DNA of 64,000 nt from Corynebacterium sp. (GTDB lineage Bacteria > Actinomycetota > Actinomycetes > Mycobacteriales > Mycobacteriaceae), in NCBI RefSeq assembly GCF_022712275.1, contig NZ_JALAGU010000013.1:1-64000 (forward strand), written 5' to 3'. The position numbers and the translations under genes were made by a program. The notes under the pieces were generated by a model that made no database searches, had not been told where the DNA came from, and saw only the letters and a program-made list of their open reading frames with translations. Below are positions 61,558-64,000 of the stretch, piece by piece. How positions within the stretch are numbered: position 1 is the stretch's first letter; every line of letters starts with the position of its first letter.

Positions 61558-61956
61558 TTCGCGACCCCCCTTAAGGCCGCAGTTTCTGAAAAACTGCAGG
61601 TCAGGAATCGGCGTTCCCTGGGAATTGACCACAAACGGGGCTAGACGGGAACTTTTGGATGACCCCGTCCGACGCATGGCGTCCCTGCAGGTGAAGACCC
61701 CTCCCCTGCGCCGCCCGGCCCCCGACGGGAACCACGCACCCCTCCCTGTCCACCCCCGGAAGAGGGTGGATGGAACTGCTCCCGCGGAGAGCCCCGAACC
61801 ATCTCCGGAAAGTGTATCCGACGACCCCGCAGTTGACCGACTCCCACGCGCGCCCACTCCCCCGACGGGGGCATAGACTGAACTGGTGCACCATCCACGG
61901 TGTGCATGACAAACGCCCCATCAACCTGACATGAGTCAGGAGAAGAGAGAGATCTG
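61558..61956. other. Control region between ctaE and trpD
   Basis: About 400 bases with no supported gene. A 7-bp hairpin (61579-61585 with 61591-61597) lies near the ctaE promoter. A possible -10 (tagact, about 61874) and AGGAGAAGAG before the trpD ATG belong to trpD. A plus-strand open frame across 61676-61876 is Pro-rich and unsupported. Confidence 0.5.
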
Positions 61957-63054
61957 ATGGCTACTCCGGCCCACAGTCCGGACCACGTTCCCGCGCTCGG
62001 ACAGGACAAGCTTCCTGCCAGCTACTTCACCTGGCCGGGCGTTCTCGACCGCATCGGGCGTCACGAGGAGCTCAGTGAGTCCCAGGTCGCATGGGCCGTC
62101 AGTCAGATCATGGCCGGAGAGTCCACCGACTCCCAGATCGCCGCGTTCTCCTACGGCCTGCGGGTCAAGGGCATCACCGCCGCCGAGCTCTCCTCCGCCG
62201 CGAACACCATGCGTGAGTTCGCGACCCGGGTGGACTTCAGCGACATCGGAGATGCCGTCGACATCGTCGGCACCGGTGGCGACGGACACCACACCGTCAA
62301 CATCTCCACGATGGCCTCCTTCGTCGTCGCAGCCGCCGGTGTGACCGTCGTCAAGCACGGCAACCGGGCGGCATCCTCGCTGTGCGGTGGTGCGGACGTC
62401 CTGGAGTCCCTGGGACTCGACATCGAGCGCGACCCGGCGACCATCCATGCCGATGCGCTGCGCACCCACTTCGCCTTCATGTTCGCGAAGACCTACCACC
62501 CCGCGATGCGCTTCGCCGGTCCGGTACGTTCCGAGCTCGGCGTTCCCACGCTCTTCAACCTCCTGGGCCCGATGACGAACCCGGCGACCCCGAAGTACGC
62601 CCTCGTCGGCTGCGCCTTCCGCGACATGATGCCGATCATGGGCGGCGCCTTCGCGCACCAGGGCGTCCGCGCGCTCATCGTCCGCGGCCTCGACGGCATG
62701 GACGAGATCAGCGTGAGCGCCCCGACTGAGGTCGTCACCGTCGACAGCGAGGGACGCACCGGGGAGTTCACCATCAACCCGCGCACCTACGGTCTCGACA
62801 TCTACGAGGAGGACGCCCTGCGCGGCGGTGACCCCGCGTTCAACGCCGACATCGCCCGCCGCCTCATGGCCGGCGAGCTCGAGGGTGCGGTCAAGGACGC
62901 AGTCCTGATCAATTCCGCTGCCGCACTCGCCGTGGTCAAGGGCTGGGAGAATTCGGATCTGCGCACCGTCCTCACTGAGCAGGTCGCCGTGGCCCGCGAG
63001 ACACTGGAGTCCGGCAAGGCACAGCAGGCCATGGAGCTCATCATCAACAGCTGA
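61957..63054 (+). CDS. trpD: Anthranilate phosphoribosyltransferase
   Basis: Transfers phosphoribose from PRPP to anthranilate in tryptophan synthesis. The 365 residues contain VGTGGDGHHTVNIST near 105-119 (PRPP and Mg binding), VKHGNRAASSLCGGADVLE near 132-150 and the second anthranilate-site region NLLGPMTNPA near 203-212. An extra N-terminal extension of about 25 residues is present. It sits alone between respiratory genes, as in mycobacteria; another trpD in a trp operon may exist elsewhere. Good ribosome binding site AGGAG upstream of the ATG. Confidence 0.93.
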   Translation: MATPAHSPDHVPALGQDKLPASYFTWPGVLDRIGRHEELSESQVAWAVSQIMAGESTDSQIAAFSYGLRVKGITAAELSSAANTMREFATRVDFSDIGDAVDIVGTGGDGHHTVNISTMASFVVAAAGVTVVKHGNRAASSLCGGADVLESLGLDIERDPATIHADALRTHFAFMFAKTYHPAMRFAGPVRSELGVPTLFNLLGPMTNPATPKYALVGCAFRDMMPIMGGAFAHQGVRALIVRGLDGMDEISVSAPTEVVTVDSEGRTGEFTINPRTYGLDIYEEDALRGGDPAFNADIARRLMAGELEGAVKDAVLINSAAALAVVKGWENSDLRTVLTEQVAVARETLESGKAQQAMELIINS

Positions 63055-63080
63055 GCCGTCAGGCAGACCCCCCGGACACA

Positions 63081-63124
63081 GGACAACGCCCGGCCCACCG
63101 TTTCCGGTGGGCCGGGCGTTGTCC
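63081..63124. terminator. Bidirectional hairpin between trpD and ctaF
   Basis: A perfect 20-bp stem (63081-63100 with 63105-63124) with loop tttc lies between the two convergent genes. Confidence 0.85.
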
Positions 63125-63146
63125 TTCACGACCGGGTCGAGCGCCC

Positions 63147-63578
63147 CTAGTCCTTCTCGGGGGGAAGGCCGTACTGCAGGTTGAGCATGATGGTCGCCCA
63201 GACCAGCATGACGGCACCCATGAGGATCAGCCAGATGTGGAAGAAGGCGATGCCGTAGCCCATGAGCATGATGGCGAAGGCCATCAGGAAGGGCCAACCG
63301 GAGCTCGCGGAGAAGAAGCCGAGCACGCCGGCACCGTCCTCGATCTCGGCCTGCTCCCAGTCCTTCGGCTCGATGTCGGCTTTGGCATTGGTCAGGTGGA
63401 AGTAGCCACCGAGGAAGAGGCACAGCAGGGTGGCGAGCACCAGGCCGGTACCACCGGCCCACTCGATTCCCTGACCGTTTCCGTTGTCGTTGAGCTTGGC
63501 GGTCGCGAAGAAATACAGGACCGTCATGACGACCAGGAACGCCGCCAGGCCGTACATCAACTTGGCTGTCTGCCGCAT
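63147..63578 (-). CDS. ctaF: Cytochrome c oxidase subunit IV, actinobacterial
   Basis: Small accessory subunit of the aa3 oxidase. The 143 residues have four hydrophobic spans, near 5-26, 42-62, 88-110 and 112-132. The stretch ATAKLNDNGNGQGIEWAGGT and the C-terminal MLNLQYGLPPEKD match this corynebacterial family. It starts ATG at 63578, 27 bases after ctaC, so the two form a ctaC-ctaF operon. Confidence 0.92.
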   Translation of the reverse strand: MRQTAKLMYGLAAFLVVMTVLYFFATAKLNDNGNGQGIEWAGGTGLVLATLLCLFLGGYFHLTNAKADIEPKDWEQAEIEDGAGVLGFFSASSGWPFLMAFAIMLMGYGIAFFHIWLILMGAVMLVWATIMLNLQYGLPPEKD

Positions 63579-63605
63579 TGTTCTCTCCTTTGGAGTTCCT
63601 GCCGC

Positions 63606-64000
63606 TTACGCGGCCTCGTCGCCGATGTAGTTGTCGCCGTCCACCGAACGGGTACCGGCACGGTCCGGGAGGAAGGGGCGGGTGCTGGTGGCGTACGGCG
63701 CTTCGTCGATCGACTTCAATGCTTCCGCGTTGGTGGCGGTCGGGTTCGACTGACGGAAATCGAGGTACTCGGTGAAGGCCTCCGGGGAGACGACACGGAT
63801 CTCGAAGTTCATCATCGCGTGGTAGGTACCGCACATCTCGGCACAACGGCCGACGAAGGCACCTTCCTCCTCGATGGCTGCGATCTGGAAGCGTCGCTCC
63901 TGGTGGTTCTTCTCCGGGTGCGGCATGGCGTCGCGCTTGAAGAGGAACTCCGGAACCCAGAAGGAGTGGATCACGTCAGAGGACGCAAGGTTGAACTCGA
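63606..64000 (-). CDS. ctaC: Cytochrome c oxidase subunit II, partial (5' end beyond window)
   Basis: The C-terminal part of the CuA-bearing subunit that receives electrons from cytochrome cc. The visible 131 residues include SDVIHSFWVPEFLFKRD near the window edge (first copper histidine) and GRCAEMCGTYHAMMNFEIRV, with Cys-x3-Cys-x3-His-x2-Met of the CuA site. The end is DNYIGDEAA. The start lies beyond 64000, so length and signal peptide cannot be judged. Confidence 0.95.
   Translation of the reverse strand, partial: EFNLASSDVIHSFWVPEFLFKRDAMPHPEKNHQERRFQIAAIEEEGAFVGRCAEMCGTYHAMMNFEIRVVSPEAFTEYLDFRQSNPTATNAEALKSIDEAPYATSTRPFLPDRAGTRSVDGDNYIGDEAA

Noticed and set aside
61676..61876. Possible Pro-rich small protein before trpD
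   Set aside because: Composition only reflects GC-rich DNA; there is no ribosome binding site or hydrophobic or catalytic pattern to support it.
61936..63846. Long minus-strand frame (636 codons) opposite trpD
   Set aside because: It runs through a perfect terminator hairpin and through ctaF and ctaC in another frame; the translated sequence shows no family and trpD is clearly the true gene.

Overview
The window looks like a chromosomal segment of a high-GC Corynebacterium. The evidence is a complete corynebacterial/mycobacterial-type division and cell-wall (dcw) cluster with DivIVA/Wag31, genes for a lipomannan/PIM pathway (MptA-, MptC- and PimB'-like), a PknL kinase beside an Rv2175c-like DNA-binding protein, class II DAHP synthase, and the actinobacterial ctaE-qcrCAB / trpD / ctaF-ctaC arrangement. 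A species of the high-GC corynebacteria (C. variabile-like) is my guess and is not proven by the sequence. I see no rRNA, tRNA, CRISPR array, intact insertion sequence or prophage.

Left part (1-14400): an AT-richer, low-information edge with a decayed DUF6308-type gene (288-1119). Then nadA-nadC (minus strand) diverging from a PLP-fold deaminase/aldolase plus FAD sugar-lactone oxidase pair. A minus-strand chain follows: lspA, an RluD-type pseudouridine synthase, a small membrane protein and rarD, coupled by 4-base overlaps. Next come two putative lipoproteins, asparaginase, DNA polymerase IV and an amino acid permease that may import asparagine.

Centre (14500-38300), almost all minus strand: ileS under a translational T-box, a 52-residue membrane protein, divIVA, yggT, sepF, yfiH-like, ftsZ, ftsQ, murC, murG, ftsW, murD, mraY, murF, murE, ftsI, an FtsL-like gene, rsmH and mraZ. 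Many neighbours overlap by ATGA/GTGA. Upstream of mraZ lie three TGGG repeats at a 10-bp period, a probable MraZ operator.

Right part (38300-57000): DUF3040 membrane protein, a HEPN-domain protein with a LexA-like box upstream, a GNAT, metF, a polyprenyl diphosphate synthase, MptA-like mannosyltransferase, the PknL/Rv2175c-like divergent pair, aroG, an Rv2179c-like RNase, an acyltransferase-3 protein, MptC-like mannosyltransferase, PlsC-like acyltransferase, ROK glucokinase, PimB'-like mannosyltransferase, two secreted NlpC/P60 hydrolases and a DnaQ-like exonuclease. These connect isoprenoid carriers, mannan/PIM glycolipids and peptidoglycan hydrolysis.

Last part (57000-64000): respiratory genes qcrB, qcrA, qcrC, ctaE (one operon), trpD, ctaF and a partial ctaC cut by the window edge. 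Perfect 20-22 bp hairpins separate the convergent units.

Recurring themes are -10 hexamers 6-8 bases before start codons (leaderless mRNAs), short 9-12 bp tandem repeats at five places, and tail-to-tail gene overlaps. I did not find a convincing new multi-gene system. The most worthwhile leads are the LexA-box HEPN gene, the T-box/small-ORF region, and the acyltransferase embedded in the mannan genes.
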